57,274 bases of DNA from Methylobacter sp. GTDB taxonomy: Bacteria; Pseudomonadota; Gammaproteobacteria; Methylococcales; Methylomonadaceae. Position numbers and translations under genes: made by a program. The notes under the pieces are model-generated. The model was not told the origin of the DNA. It was given only the letters and a program-made list of their open reading frames with translations, and made no database searches. Shown here piece by piece: positions 10,302-19,151 of the stretch. Within the stretch, counting starts at the first letter, position 1. Every line of letters starts with the position of its first letter. The DNA lies in the NCBI GenBank assembly GCA_030653175.1, contig JAURZV010000032.1, forward strand, positions 1-57,274. The letters run 5' to 3'.

Positions 10302-11063
10302 ATGACAGACAAAAGAAATATTGTAATTAAAGTTAAATATCCGGTATCTGGAAAAGTGACAGAGAATTTTGAACCCAAAATGATAACAGAATGGAATGTT
10401 AAAAGGATATTGCTCGCCGCCGGCGCGCTGGTTTTTATTTTAGCGGCGTTGTTTTATGTTATTAATAATGATCAGCAAAAAAACGATTCAGATAATGCCG
10501 CGGTGATAATTAATACTATAGAAAAAAAAGTAACACCGCAGGTTGAAATCAAGGAAGTCGAGATAAACAAACCGGATAGTTCCAAACAGGTAGTTGCGAA
10601 AACTAACCCGCCAATTAAGCCGACAAAAGAATCCAATAAGAAAAATAAACCTACTTCCGACATTACGGTTAAGAAAGCCGTAAAAAAACAACCCACTGAA
10701 AAAGTTATTAAAGATCTCGGGTATTCAAAGGTTAATCATAATGTAACAAGAGCAGTGTTAACTTACGATATTAATAATAAAGAGCCTGTAGGTGAAATAG
10801 CCCGAGCTGTGAACGTTAGCAGGAAAAAGCCGGTCTGGGTCTATTATTTTACTGAATTAAAATCAATGAATGGCAGCAAGGTTTATCACGAGTGGTTGAA
10901 AAATGATGTGCTTGTTTCCAAACAGGAGTTGATTATATCGGGTGATACATGGCGCACATCAAGCCGCAAGTTATTGGCTGATTCTGCAAAAGGTAACTGG
11001 ACTGTAAGACTGGTTGATGAGCACGGCCAATTATTAAATGAAAAGTTTTTTAAGGTTGAATAA
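10302..11063 (+). CDS. DUF2914 domain protein, single-pass membrane
   Basis: A 253-residue protein. A cytoplasmic N-terminus of about 35 residues is followed by one membrane helix (ILLAAGALVFILAALFYVI, residues 37-55). A long Lys/Thr/Pro-rich linker spans about 60-150. The C-terminal domain of about 100 residues begins NVTRAVLTYDINNKEP and contains PVWVYYFTELKSM, VYHEWLKND and RTSSRKLL. That C-terminal pattern is DUF2914, an uncharacterised domain. The topology suggests a membrane-anchored periplasmic domain. It is divergent from sucA and AT-richer than its neighbours. Confidence 0.8.
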   Translation: MTDKRNIVIKVKYPVSGKVTENFEPKMITEWNVKRILLAAGALVFILAALFYVINNDQQKNDSDNAAVIINTIEKKVTPQVEIKEVEINKPDSSKQVVAKTNPPIKPTKESNKKNKPTSDITVKKAVKKQPTEKVIKDLGYSKVNHNVTRAVLTYDINNKEPVGEIARAVNVSRKKPVWVYYFTELKSMNGSKVYHEWLKNDVLVSKQELIISGDTWRTSSRKLLADSAKGNWTVRLVDEHGQLLNEKFFKVE

Positions 11064-11146
11064 CTTTATACGTTATATATCTAATATATTTATAATTAGA
11101 TTAATGATATAGTCAATATAACTTTTTCTAATTTTAAGGACTTATA

Positions 11147-11461
11147 ATGACCGAATATCAAAATCTTTCTGAACGTGAATTGCAATCTGTTATTGAGAAT
11201 GCAGAAAAAGCATTAAAAAATAAACAGTCTAATAAACGCAAAGAAGTTATAGCGCAGATTAAAGAATTGGCAGCATCTATTGATGTCATTGTGGAAATTC
11301 ATGAGCCTGAGAAGAAGTCTGTTCGCAAGGGCGCAAAGGTTGCCGTTAAATATCGTCATCCTGATGATCATAACAAAACATGGACAGGTCGCGGAGTGGC
11401 GCCAAAATGGATGCAGGAATTGCTGAGCGCCGGACATGATCGCTCTGAGTTTGAAGTATAG
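11147..11461 (+). CDS. H-NS family nucleoid protein
   Basis: A 104-residue protein with an N-terminal coiled-coil oligomerisation region (residues 1-50). The C-terminal H-NS DNA-binding motif is present: KYRHPDDHNKTWTGRGVAPK, followed by WMQELL. H-NS proteins bind AT-rich, often foreign, DNA and silence it. The typical core is W-[ST]-GRG-x-x-P-x-W, and it is present here. The gene lies at the edge of a decayed, IS-containing stretch, which fits a horizontally acquired or xenogeneic-silencing copy, but its genomic copy number cannot be judged. Confidence 0.9.
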   Translation: MTEYQNLSERELQSVIENAEKALKNKQSNKRKEVIAQIKELAASIDVIVEIHEPEKKSVRKGAKVAVKYRHPDDHNKTWTGRGVAPKWMQELLSAGHDRSEFEV

Positions 11462-11471
11462 AGCTTACGAT

Positions 11472-11660
11472 CTATCCAACCATACGCACGATGAATCGCT
11501 GAGCTCCGGTTCGATCCCCATATAGAATCATAAACTGATTCAGGGCGGGCTTTCATGGATCGGATTGACCATTTTTGGGCAGCCTGCTTAATTGCCAAAT
11601 GTACGACTTTCATGACCGATTGATTAGCAGGAAACAGTTTACGACGTTCGGTGGCTTTGC
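11472..11660 (-). pseudogene. IS256-family transposase C-terminal remnant
   Basis: On the minus strand this reads TERRKLFPANQSVMKVV, then HLAIKQAAQKWSIR. After a one-base frame change it continues KPALNQFMILYGDRTG and ends at a TAG (11472-11474). These match the end of IS256-type (Mutator) transposases, where a KVxYLA...KKW segment precedes a ALNQFxIxYGDR segment. Only the last 60 or so residues remain and the frame is broken, so it is inactive. It lies directly downstream of the H-NS-like gene and may have brought in the decayed mgtC region. Confidence 0.7.
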
Positions 11661-11739
11661 TTCCAAACGGCCAGCCCTTAGCTCCACGTTAAATTGCTGA
11701 AATAAACTGAGTCCTTATCGAACAATAAAGGGTTAACAA

Positions 11740-12278
11740 TGGATGACTTTCTAAAAGAACTGATCGTCGGACTGCCGGACACGCCGCAGATGGTTCGTGG
11801 AGCCTCCGACTGATAGCTGCTGCGCTGTTGGGCGCTGTAATAGGAATCCAGCGTGAGCGCTTGGGCAAACCGGCGGGGTTACGAACGCATATGCTGGTCG
11901 CTCTAGGCTCGGCCCTCTTCGTGGTTGCTTCCTTAGAATTCGGGATGTCTTCGAGCGATTTGTCGCGCGTGATTCAAGGGCTTGCTACCGGCATCGGCTT
12001 TATCGAGGGCGGCGCCATTTTCAAGTTGAATGAGGAACGTGAGATTACAGGATTAACGACAGCGGCAGGCATCTGGCTGACCGCAGCTGTCGGCGTGGCT
12101 GTGGGGGATGGGGCGCTGGGGAACGGCGGCGTTGAGCGTCGTATTGACATGGATCATTCTCGCAGTCATTGGCCAAATTGAATATCAGAGCGAGAAAAGA
12201 CAAAAGCCAAAGACACGAGTAATGGAGTCTGAAGTCCAATGGTATCGGATAAGCACAGCGGTTATAAGCGTCGTATAG
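11740..12278 (+). pseudogene. mgtC: MgtC/SapB family protein, broken by two frameshifts
   Basis: Three reading frames together give one MgtC-like membrane protein. It begins MDDFLKELIVGLPDTPQMVR. Near 11800 the frame shifts to LRLIAAALLGAVIGIQRERL, then KPAGLRTHMLVALGSALF, and GLATGIGFIEGGAIFK. Near 12110 it shifts again to ALSVVLTWIILAVIGQIE and ends at TAG 12276-12278. The RTHMLVALG and GIGFIEGGAI segments are MgtC hallmarks. MgtC homologues affect magnesium homeostasis and virulence in other bacteria. Two independent indels mean no full product is made, unless the sequence has errors. Confidence 0.8.
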
Positions 12279-12418
12279 CGCCAAACAAATCCCTGAACTT
12301 ATGACCTGATTAGCAAGATGCTTCAGCCGAACACATAGATATGCTGACGAAGGAAACGCATCGTTCTCGATGGATAAGGCTTGATATGGGTGCGCTTCAC
12401 TGCGTTCAACACATCTAC

Positions 12419-12462
12419 GAGCTGTTGTAGGGGCGACCGGCCGGTCGCCCCTACAACAGCTC
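12419..12462. repeat. Perfect 44-base palindrome
   Basis: The arms 12419-12440 and 12441-12462 (GAGCTGTTGTAGGGGCGACC and onward) are exact reverse complements with no loop. The TGTAGGGGCGACC core is a common type of bacterial REP-like repeat. A related TGTAGG...CCTACA element lies inside feoB at 20853-20900. As RNA it would form a very stable hairpin, but it lacks a following T-run. Confidence 0.85.
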
Positions 12463-12633
12463 GGGAATATCAAATCCAACTGATTTTTTTAGGATAACGG
12501 CTCCAGTTCCCGCAGTGGTTTTCGATCTTGCCGCAAGGTATGCTTGACGATCAGCAACCTGCCTGTCATGCCCCCCAATCAGCGCTAAGGCTTCCGTCGT
12601 CGAGCGGCCAGAGCGCCGCTTATCATATAGTTA

Positions 12634-12732
12634 TAGGTAACCGAGGTTATAAAGATTCATTTGCTCTTTTTAATCAAACTCTCTTCGAGAGGAAAGAAGG
12701 CCGGAATGTTGTTTAATCAGCTTGGTTACCTA
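12634..12732. repeat. 98-base repeated element, copy 1
   Basis: Bounded by near-perfect inverted ends: TAGGTAACCGAG on the left and CTTGGTTACCTA on the right (11 of 12 pair). The interior (AAAGATTCATTTGCTCTTTT and onward, with a small CTCTTCGAGAG hairpin) is shared with copy 2, 187 bases downstream, with few mismatches. Size and ends suggest a miniature mobile element. Confidence 0.75.
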
Positions 12733-12820
12733 ATAAGTTAAGCCGAAAATAGTTATGGTTGAATGTCGTGGGCGCGAATTTATTCGCGTTTTTTAGCACT
12801 TGTTGCGCGCCCACAATATA

Positions 12821-12918
12821 TAAGTAACCGGGGTTATAAAGATTCATTTGCTCTTTTCAATCAAATTCTCTTCGAGAGGAAAGAGGGCCGGAATGTTGTT
12901 TAATTAGCCAAGTACCTA
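12821..12918. repeat. 98-base repeated element, copy 2
   Basis: A direct repeat of the element at 12634-12732. The core at 12824-12907 matches 12637-12720 with a handful of substitutions. Its ends (TAAGTAACCGGGG and CCAAGTACCTA) are more diverged than those of copy 1, suggesting it is older or was copied imperfectly. No ORF is present. Confidence 0.75.
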
Positions 12919-13559
12919 CCACGCCCATGTTGAGAAAATGCGCCCAGAGATTTTGTCGGGGCTCATCGCGCACCGATTGCTTATAGTCTTCCATCAATCA
13001 ACGCTTGCTGACGTTTTTGACGATCATTCTTGCATCCCGGATGCGGTTTCTTTCCATACCGGTGACGCCTTTGGGACAGAGCGGAGTTTCTTACATCGTG
13101 ATGAGCTTAAGGTTCAGTGCGATACCGTACAGACAGCAACGAACTGCCGGACATATTCTCTATTCAACCTTTTATACGCCACATATTTTCGAGTGCTCAC
13201 GGCATGGGCAATAGCTCTCTGCCGCATATCAATAGATCTAATTGATGAGAAGAAAACAAGTAAATGACTTACGGGCTGGAAGGAGCGGTGCTGGTTGCCA
13301 GTTATAACCGAGAGCTAAAGCGGGTTCTATCTATCTGAATTTACATAGCGAGGATAAATAAATGACCTTAATCCGAATAATTTTCACCTCATCGCTACCG
13401 TCATCCTTGCCGCTTGTACTCCATCTGCCAGCCGCAAGACTGGGAAAAGACTTCGAAAACCCAAGTGCTCGAGGCTGAAAAAGTCGCTATGTTACCGAAA
13501 AGTCAAAAGCCCCCCTTTATCCTGTCAATATGACGGGATGCGGCCAGGAGAAACTGCAA

Positions 13560-14222
13560 ATGCAAGCTAATCTATTAAAATCACTTGCCGTTATGGAATT
13601 GGCGGCCTTGGCCGTACTGGCATTGTTGGCGCTTTGCTATGTCGGGATTGCAGGTGCTTTTTCGCGGCATATGATTGTACATATCGCTCTGATGACCGTC
13701 GCAGCACCCGTTTTAGCAAGTTTGTTTCTAAAGCTGCGTTATTCATCCGCCAAACCCGCTAGTGTTTCAACACTGTTCGCGGCTATCACCCTGCAAGCTG
13801 CTTTGTTGTTTGCATGGCATTCGCCGCCAGGTATCGGTCTGGCGATGGAAGGGCATGCCGGTGCCTTGCTGATGCAGGCAACCCTGCTTTTCTCCGCCTT
13901 ATGGTTTTGGCTCACAATATTCAATCAGACCGGCGAATATTTATGGCGGGCGGTCATTGCTCTGTTGTTGACCGGTAAGCTGTTTTGTTTAATTGCCGTA
14001 TTACTGATATTTGCGCCGCGTGTGCTTTACGGCATGACGGCCGCCAATATGCCTATGGCTATTGAGCTCGCCGACCAGCAGTTGGCCGGACTGCTGATGG
14101 TTACTGTTTGCCCCATTACTTATGTGCTCGCCGCGATTGTGCTGATTTCCCGTTGGTTCCAGACGCTGTGCGATTCGCAAAGTGATGTTGCACCGGAAAA
14201 CAGCTCATGGCAGAGCCGGTAA
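13560..14222 (+). CDS. ctaG: Cytochrome c oxidase assembly protein, CtaG (caa3) type
   Basis: About 220 residues with six or so membrane helices. It has the family's HMIVHIALMTVAAPVLA segment near the start, FAWHSPP in the middle, and DQQLAGLLMVTVCPITYVLA near the end. These His-containing helices characterise the caa3_CtaG family, which helps build the copper centres of caa3-type oxidases. I chose the ATG at 13560 because CAGGAG lies 9 bases upstream; an in-frame ATG at 13530 adds ten unconvincing residues. It overlaps the next gene by 16 bases and heads the oxidase operon. Confidence 0.85.
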   Translation: MQANLLKSLAVMELAALAVLALLALCYVGIAGAFSRHMIVHIALMTVAAPVLASLFLKLRYSSAKPASVSTLFAAITLQAALLFAWHSPPGIGLAMEGHAGALLMQATLLFSALWFWLTIFNQTGEYLWRAVIALLLTGKLFCLIAVLLIFAPRVLYGMTAANMPMAIELADQQLAGLLMVTVCPITYVLAAIVLISRWFQTLCDSQSDVAPENSSWQSR

Positions 14223-15358
14223 GAAGCCGTTTGCGTAAACTTCTGCCTTGGGCTTTCGGGCTTTTTGTCGCGGGGATTGTGCTTGTTCTGGCCGTCGCAT
14301 ATTCCGGCATTTACAGCGTGGCGGCGAGCGCAGGGCACCCGGATTGGCTAGATTGGTTTTTTGCACTGGGCAAGCGGCGATCGGTCACGGTCAACAGTCT
14401 GGCTATTGACGCACCGGTGCTTGATCTTGCCGAGTTGGTGCCGCTTGGGGCTGCACACTTTCAAGGAGGATGCGCCACCTGTCACAGGACGCCGGGGCAA
14501 TCGTTGAATCCCGTTTATGATCAGATGCTGCCTCCTCCTCCCGACCTGCGGATTCATGCGCCTATGTGGACGCGCGAACAACTGTTTTGGATTGTGCGCC
14601 ATGGTATTCAATTCACCGGCATGCCGGCTTGGAGCGGTCAGGGTCGCGATGACGAAGTTTGGGCGGTGGTTGCTTTTTTGGAAGTGCTGCCGTTAATGGA
14701 GGCAGGGGATTATCGGCAGTATGCGAGAGGTCATAGCGAAGCTCAAAACTATTCCGTTAGAAAGATTGTCAGTGAGGGTAAGCCCAAAGTTAACCTCACC
14801 GCATGTAACCGCTGCCATGATACGGACAATGCGCCGCCGCTGAGCCCCTATGTGCCCCGCATTGGCGGCCAGGATAAAGCTTATTTAAAAAGGGCATTAC
14901 ACGAATATCACAGCGATCTGCGACAAAGCGGCTTTATGGAACCTATTGCCGTCGAACTTGATGATGAACATATTAATCTCTTGGCGGACTATTACGCATC
15001 CCTTACGGCTCCCTTTAGCAAACCCATCCGGAATCCATCTACGCCAAGGCTCGAGCCGGGTCGCCAACTGGCTGAACAGGGCGACCGATCGCGCAAGATT
15101 CCGGCTTGCCTGTCGTGCCACGGCGCTAATAAACGTCCGGATTATCCTCGTCTGGACGGTCAATCTGAACAGTACCTCAGGCAGCAATTGCAGCTTTTGC
15201 AGCGCGGCGGCCGCGCAAAAACGCCGCACGGCGCGATTATGACCACCATTGCAAAACGTTTGACCGAGCAACAGGCAGAAGCCGCTGCGGCATTCTTTGC
15301 GAGTCAACCATCGGCGGAACAAGCTGAGCACAAAGCAGGGGAGGGCTTGCGACAATGA
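14207..15358 (+). CDS. Membrane-anchored three-haem cytochrome c
   Basis: 383 residues. An N-terminal membrane anchor (LLPWAFGLFVAGIVLVLAVA, residues 12-31) is followed by three cytochrome c domains with CxxCH motifs: CATCH near residue 90, CNRCH near 203, and CLSCH near 303. The Met ligand of the first domain is probably in FTGMPAWSG. It should carry electrons on the periplasmic side, and its place between ctaG and coxB points to it feeding the oxidase. Three haems in the domain order seen here resemble fused two-domain plus one-domain cytochromes. It overlaps coxB by four bases (ATGA). Confidence 0.9.
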   Translation: MAEPVRSRLRKLLPWAFGLFVAGIVLVLAVAYSGIYSVAASAGHPDWLDWFFALGKRRSVTVNSLAIDAPVLDLAELVPLGAAHFQGGCATCHRTPGQSLNPVYDQMLPPPPDLRIHAPMWTREQLFWIVRHGIQFTGMPAWSGQGRDDEVWAVVAFLEVLPLMEAGDYRQYARGHSEAQNYSVRKIVSEGKPKVNLTACNRCHDTDNAPPLSPYVPRIGGQDKAYLKRALHEYHSDLRQSGFMEPIAVELDDEHINLLADYYASLTAPFSKPIRNPSTPRLEPGRQLAEQGDRSRKIPACLSCHGANKRPDYPRLDGQSEQYLRQQLQLLQRGGRAKTPHGAIMTTIAKRLTEQQAEAAAAFFASQPSAEQAEHKAGEGLRQ

Positions 15359-16338
15359 GCCATGCCATCAAGAAGATGTTTTGCGCTGTGGCTTTGCTGG
15401 TTATAGCGGGCTGTGATGGCGGGCAATCGGCATTTTCCGGCCTGGGGCCGGTTTCATCGCGAATTACACTGCTGATCTGGATCATGTTTATTGGAGCCGC
15501 TTTGATAACAGCTTTAATATGCGTATTGACGTTGATTTCAATAGCCGGTCCTGCCAATTGGCGTCACAAACTTACCGGTAAAAAAAGCATTGTTCTGGGG
15601 GGGATTGTTTTTCCGATAGTCACCTTAACCGCACTGCTGATTTACGGTTTTTTGGTTTTGAAAGCCGGGGGAACGTTGGTGCAGGCCGAAAATCCGGTGC
15701 ATATTTCGGTGGTAGGCGAGCAATGGTGGTGGCGGGTTATCTATCGGCACGACGATGGTCATACGACGGAAAGCGCCAATGAACTGAGGATTCCTGCAGG
15801 CCGTCCTATTGAAATCGAGTTATCGACGGCGGATGTGATCCACAGCTTCTGGATACCCGCGTATGCGGGCAAGGTCGACATGATTCCGGGGCGGATCAAT
15901 ACCCTGCATTTTATGGCAGATAAGCCCGGCATCGTGCGTGGACAATGCGCGGAATATTGCGGCGGCGCCCATGCGCTGATGTCATTTTATACTGTGGCGA
16001 TGATGCCTTCCGACTATGAAGCCTGGCTCGCCAAGGAGCGGGCGAATACGAAACCAGCGCTTGAGAACCAAGGCGAACAGCTGTTTTTATCCAGCGGATG
16101 CGGCGGCTGTCATACGGTTCGCGGCACTCAGGCGGACGGAAAGATAGGGCCGGATTTGACTCATGTCGGCAGCAGGCTGTCGCTCGGCGCCGGTATTCTG
16201 CCCAACACTACGGAAAGCTTTGCCAAGTGGATTAGTCAGCACCAAACAGTTAAACCGGAAAATTTGATGCCTCCTTTCGACATTTTTTCTGAAAGCGAGC
16301 TTCAGTCCTTATCGGTTTACCTAAACAGCCTGGAGTAA
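15355..16338 (+). CDS. coxB: Cytochrome c oxidase subunit II with C-terminal cytochrome c domain
   Basis: 327 residues. The N-terminus looks like a lipoprotein signal (AVALLVIAGCDGG), followed by two membrane helices. The copper domain has EQWWWRVIY and the CuA motif (CAEYCGGAHALM, about residues 200-211) with the upstream His in DVIHSFWIPA. After residue 235 a fused cytochrome c domain carries CGGCH (near 250) and a Met in NLMPPFD. Subunit II with its own haem is the hallmark of caa3-type oxidases. It accepts electrons and passes them to subunit I. Confidence 0.95.
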   Translation: MSHAIKKMFCAVALLVIAGCDGGQSAFSGLGPVSSRITLLIWIMFIGAALITALICVLTLISIAGPANWRHKLTGKKSIVLGGIVFPIVTLTALLIYGFLVLKAGGTLVQAENPVHISVVGEQWWWRVIYRHDDGHTTESANELRIPAGRPIEIELSTADVIHSFWIPAYAGKVDMIPGRINTLHFMADKPGIVRGQCAEYCGGAHALMSFYTVAMMPSDYEAWLAKERANTKPALENQGEQLFLSSGCGGCHTVRGTQADGKIGPDLTHVGSRLSLGAGILPNTTESFAKWISQHQTVKPENLMPPFDIFSESELQSLSVYLNSLE

Positions 16339-16343
16339 TCGCG

Positions 16344-16608
16344 ATGCTTAATATTGATGAATATAGTCCGGCTGTTAACTTGTTTGCCTCGTTCCCACGC
16401 GCTGCGTGGGAACGCAGTCAAGGCGCGCTGCGCCGTGAGTTGCGGTCAACGCGCCGAAATGCAGAGTATATCAACGTAGGACGCAGCGCGTCCCATATCA
16501 CATTCCCACGCAGCGCGTGGGAACGAGAGCGGGAGCAAGATACCTATGCCTCAAGAGAGAAAAGGCCGGTACTTGTGTAGATACCTATGATTCCATAAGG
16601 GGGAGTTA
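16344..16608. repeat. 140-base inverted-repeat element within the cox operon
   Basis: Between coxB and coxAC, 25-base perfect inverted ends lie at 16388-16412 and 16503-16527 (arm starts CTCGTTCCCACGCGCTGCGT). Each end is itself a hairpin (GTTCCCACGC/GCGTGGGAAC). The middle carries CAAGGCGCGCTGCGCC and GACGCAGCGCGTCC. No protein is supported, although an ORF spans it by chance. It is a REP-pair or MITE-like insertion that could form strong mRNA structure and tune expression of the two flanking subunits. Confidence 0.85.
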
Positions 16609-19149
16609 GTGACAAAAACAACCGAAGAAAAGGCAACGCTACCCAACACCTTACCAAGACCGGAAGGTGAAGAGGAAGAATTGCTGCGCATTTGGGCAGC
16701 ACCGACCGGGTGGAGGTGGTTCACAGCTGTCAATAACACAACAGTGGGGTTGCTTTATCTTGGCGCCGCCTTTGCTTTTTTTGTTCTCGCCGGCCTGCTC
16801 GCTTTAGTCATGCGCACACAACTTGCCGTACCGGAGAATGATCTGGTCAGTCAGGATTTATACAACCAGCTGTTTACCATGCACGGCACCACTATGATGT
16901 TTCTGTTCGCAGTACCGGCCATGGAGGCGCTGGGCGTGCTGTTGCTGCCGCAAATGCTGGCTGCCAGAGATTTGCCGTTTCCGCGACTGAGTGCGTTTGC
17001 GGTCTGGGCCTACATAATCGGCGGCGCGGTGTTTTTCAGCACCATCTTTTATGACCTGGCTCCGAAAGGGGGCTGGTTTATGTATCCTCCTTTGACTTTG
17101 ACGGAATATTCTCCAGGCGATAACGCCGATTTCTGGCTTCTGGGTATAGGTTTTATTGAAATCTCGGCAATCGCCGGGGCAATTGAGATTATTGTCGGCA
17201 TTTTGCGTAACCGGCCGCCCGGGATGTCGCTGGATAAGCTGCCTATTTTCGGCTGGGCCATGCTGGTGTTCGCCGGCATGATTGTGGTGGCGTTCCCGGC
17301 GGTGATTCTCGCAACGATGTATCTGGAGATCGAACGGTCTTTCGGCTGGCCGTTTTTTACTGCCGCCGGCGGTGGCGATCCGCTGTTATGGCAACATTTA
17401 TTCTGGTTTTTCGGTCATCCGGAAGTGTACATTATTTTCCTGCCGGCGGCCGGGCTGGTCTCGATGATTGTGCCAACCATGGCACGTACACCGCTGGTAG
17501 GTTACAAGCTGATTGTCGTTGCTCTGATTGCCACCGGCTTTTTCAGTTTCGGCTTGTGGGTGCATCATATGTTCACTACAGGTATTCCCTCCCTCAGTCT
17601 GGCCTTTTTTTCTGCGACGAGCATGGCCGTAGCCGTGCCGTCCGGTATCCAGGTTTTTTCATGGATCGCTACCATCGCCTCGGCCAAAGGCCGGTTTCAG
17701 TTGAACACTCCCTCGTTTTTCGTGCTGGGCATGCTGTTTATTTTTACGGTCGGCGGACTGACCGGCGTAATGGTCGCCATGGTGCCGTTCGACTGGCAGG
17801 CACACGATACGTACTTTATCGTTGCCCATCTGCATTATGTATTGGTCGGCGGCATGGTTTTTCCGCTGTTTGCCACTTTTTATTATTGGGCGCCCATGGT
17901 CAGTACGCGAATGCTGTCCGAGCGGCTCGGAAAATGGTCTTTCTGGCTGATATTTATCGGCTTTAATGTTGCTTTCTTTCACATGCATATTACCGGGTTG
18001 ATCGGCATGCCGCGCCGTGTATGGACGTATTCAGAGGCGTCGGGATGGGGGCCTTATAATTTTGTATCAACGGTGGGGGCTTATATCATCGGCGCCGGGG
18101 TGCTGGTTTTTATCATCGACGTGATGCGCAATTTTCGGGTCGGGGAGGGTTGTGTGAGCAACCCCTGGCAAGCAGGAACCCTTGAATGGCTGCCTACGGA
18201 TGTGTATTCCACCCGCTCCATTCCTCATGTGACCAGTCGCGAGCCTCTGTGGGAGCAACCCAACCTGGCTGAGCAGGTCGAAGCGGGCGAGCATTATTTG
18301 CCCAATGCCCCTACCGGCGGACGAGAGACCATTGTCACATCCGCCATTGAAGCCAAGCCGCAATATGTGATCCAAATGCTGGGTCCAAGCTGGACGCATT
18401 TCATCGCCGCCGTCTTTACCGCCGCCTGCTTTCTATTATTAACTATCAAGGTGGTTATACCGGCGCTTGTTTGCGCTGTGCTTGCTATTGTCAGCTTCCT
18501 GGTCTGGGCGTGGGAACTCGATAAAGGTCCCGACAAGGGCCCGGTGGATATCGGCGCAGGGTTTAAGCTTCCGGTTTATGTCACCGGCCCGGTGGGCCAC
18601 GGGTGGTGGGCAATGGTTATTCTGATGCTCGTTGCAGGCTCGCTTTATTTCGCTTATTTGTTTTCTTATCTTTATATTTGGACAGTATCGCCCGGAGTTT
18701 GGCCCTCCGATGCAAAGAGCCTGCCCAGTTTACAGTGGCCTGCCCTGAGTGCATTGTTGTTTATTGCCGGCGCTGCATTTTTTGCTGTGGCAAAGAGAAC
18801 GCTCCCGGAACCGGGTAAAAAGCATTTATTGACCCCGCTGCTGGTGCTGCTTGGCGCACTGTCGAGTGTGCTTGCAGTGTACCTGGAGATATGGTGCCAC
18901 TGGCAGACAGGTCTTAGTCCTGCAAAATCAAGCTATGGAGCATTAGTGTATATGGCCGGCGTTTTAAACGGCCAGCTGGTTTTTGCCGTGCTGATTATGT
19001 CGCTGTTTGTTATCGCACGGCATTTTACCGGCAAGCTCGACCGGGTGCGTTTTGCCAGTCTGGAAAACACCAATTTGCTGGCTTATTACACCGTGGCTCA
19101 AGCGCTTACCGGTCTTTTGATAATTCACGGCTTCCCGAGAATGATTTAA
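16609..19149 (+). CDS. coxAC: Cytochrome c oxidase subunit I-III fusion
   Basis: 846 residues: subunit I (about 1-570) fused to subunit III (about 600-846). Subunit I shows the haem ligand in MHGTTMMFLFAVP, the CuB and crosslinked Tyr motif HPEVYI, HHMFTTG, and the haem-a/a3 pair in the HDTYFIVAHLHYVLVGG stretch. The subunit III part has WWAMVILMLVAGSLYFAYLF and five or so helices. It pumps protons while reducing oxygen in the inner membrane. The start is GTG, chosen because GGGGGAG lies just upstream. I-III fusions are known in caa3-type oxidases. Confidence 0.95.
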   Translation: MTKTTEEKATLPNTLPRPEGEEEELLRIWAAPTGWRWFTAVNNTTVGLLYLGAAFAFFVLAGLLALVMRTQLAVPENDLVSQDLYNQLFTMHGTTMMFLFAVPAMEALGVLLLPQMLAARDLPFPRLSAFAVWAYIIGGAVFFSTIFYDLAPKGGWFMYPPLTLTEYSPGDNADFWLLGIGFIEISAIAGAIEIIVGILRNRPPGMSLDKLPIFGWAMLVFAGMIVVAFPAVILATMYLEIERSFGWPFFTAAGGGDPLLWQHLFWFFGHPEVYIIFLPAAGLVSMIVPTMARTPLVGYKLIVVALIATGFFSFGLWVHHMFTTGIPSLSLAFFSATSMAVAVPSGIQVFSWIATIASAKGRFQLNTPSFFVLGMLFIFTVGGLTGVMVAMVPFDWQAHDTYFIVAHLHYVLVGGMVFPLFATFYYWAPMVSTRMLSERLGKWSFWLIFIGFNVAFFHMHITGLIGMPRRVWTYSEASGWGPYNFVSTVGAYIIGAGVLVFIIDVMRNFRVGEGCVSNPWQAGTLEWLPTDVYSTRSIPHVTSREPLWEQPNLAEQVEAGEHYLPNAPTGGRETIVTSAIEAKPQYVIQMLGPSWTHFIAAVFTAACFLLLTIKVVIPALVCAVLAIVSFLVWAWELDKGPDKGPVDIGAGFKLPVYVTGPVGHGWWAMVILMLVAGSLYFAYLFSYLYIWTVSPGVWPSDAKSLPSLQWPALSALLFIAGAAFFAVAKRTLPEPGKKHLLTPLLVLLGALSSVLAVYLEIWCHWQTGLSPAKSSYGALVYMAGVLNGQLVFAVLIMSLFVIARHFTGKLDRVRFASLENTNLLAYYTVAQALTGLLIIHGFPRMI

Positions 19150-19151
19150 TT

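Larger units (their letters stand above)
12279..13559. other. Non-coding, repeat-rich stretch
   Basis: About 1.28 kb without a supported gene. It holds a 44-base perfect palindrome and two copies of a 98-base element, listed separately. Open frames at 12938-13267 and 13005-13214 look random in composition and have no recognised motif. A possible decayed small lipoprotein begins near 13362: in shifting frames a LIATVILAACTPSA lipobox-like segment and an EKTSKTQVLEAEK segment appear, but no single frame links them. Confidence 0.6.

Noticed and set aside
11740-12278. Programmed frameshifting in mgtC
   Set aside because: No slippery heptamer with a downstream structure is visible at either shift point, and two shifts in one short gene fit decay better.
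12419-12462. 44-base palindrome as a transcription terminator
   Set aside because: No T-run follows on either strand.
12938-13267. 109-residue ORF in the decay island
   Set aside because: No motif, no ribosome-binding site and another overlapping frame of similar quality; probably chance.
16344-16580. 78-residue ORF between coxB and coxAC
   Set aside because: It spans the 140-base inverted-repeat element and is unrelated to oxidase subunits.
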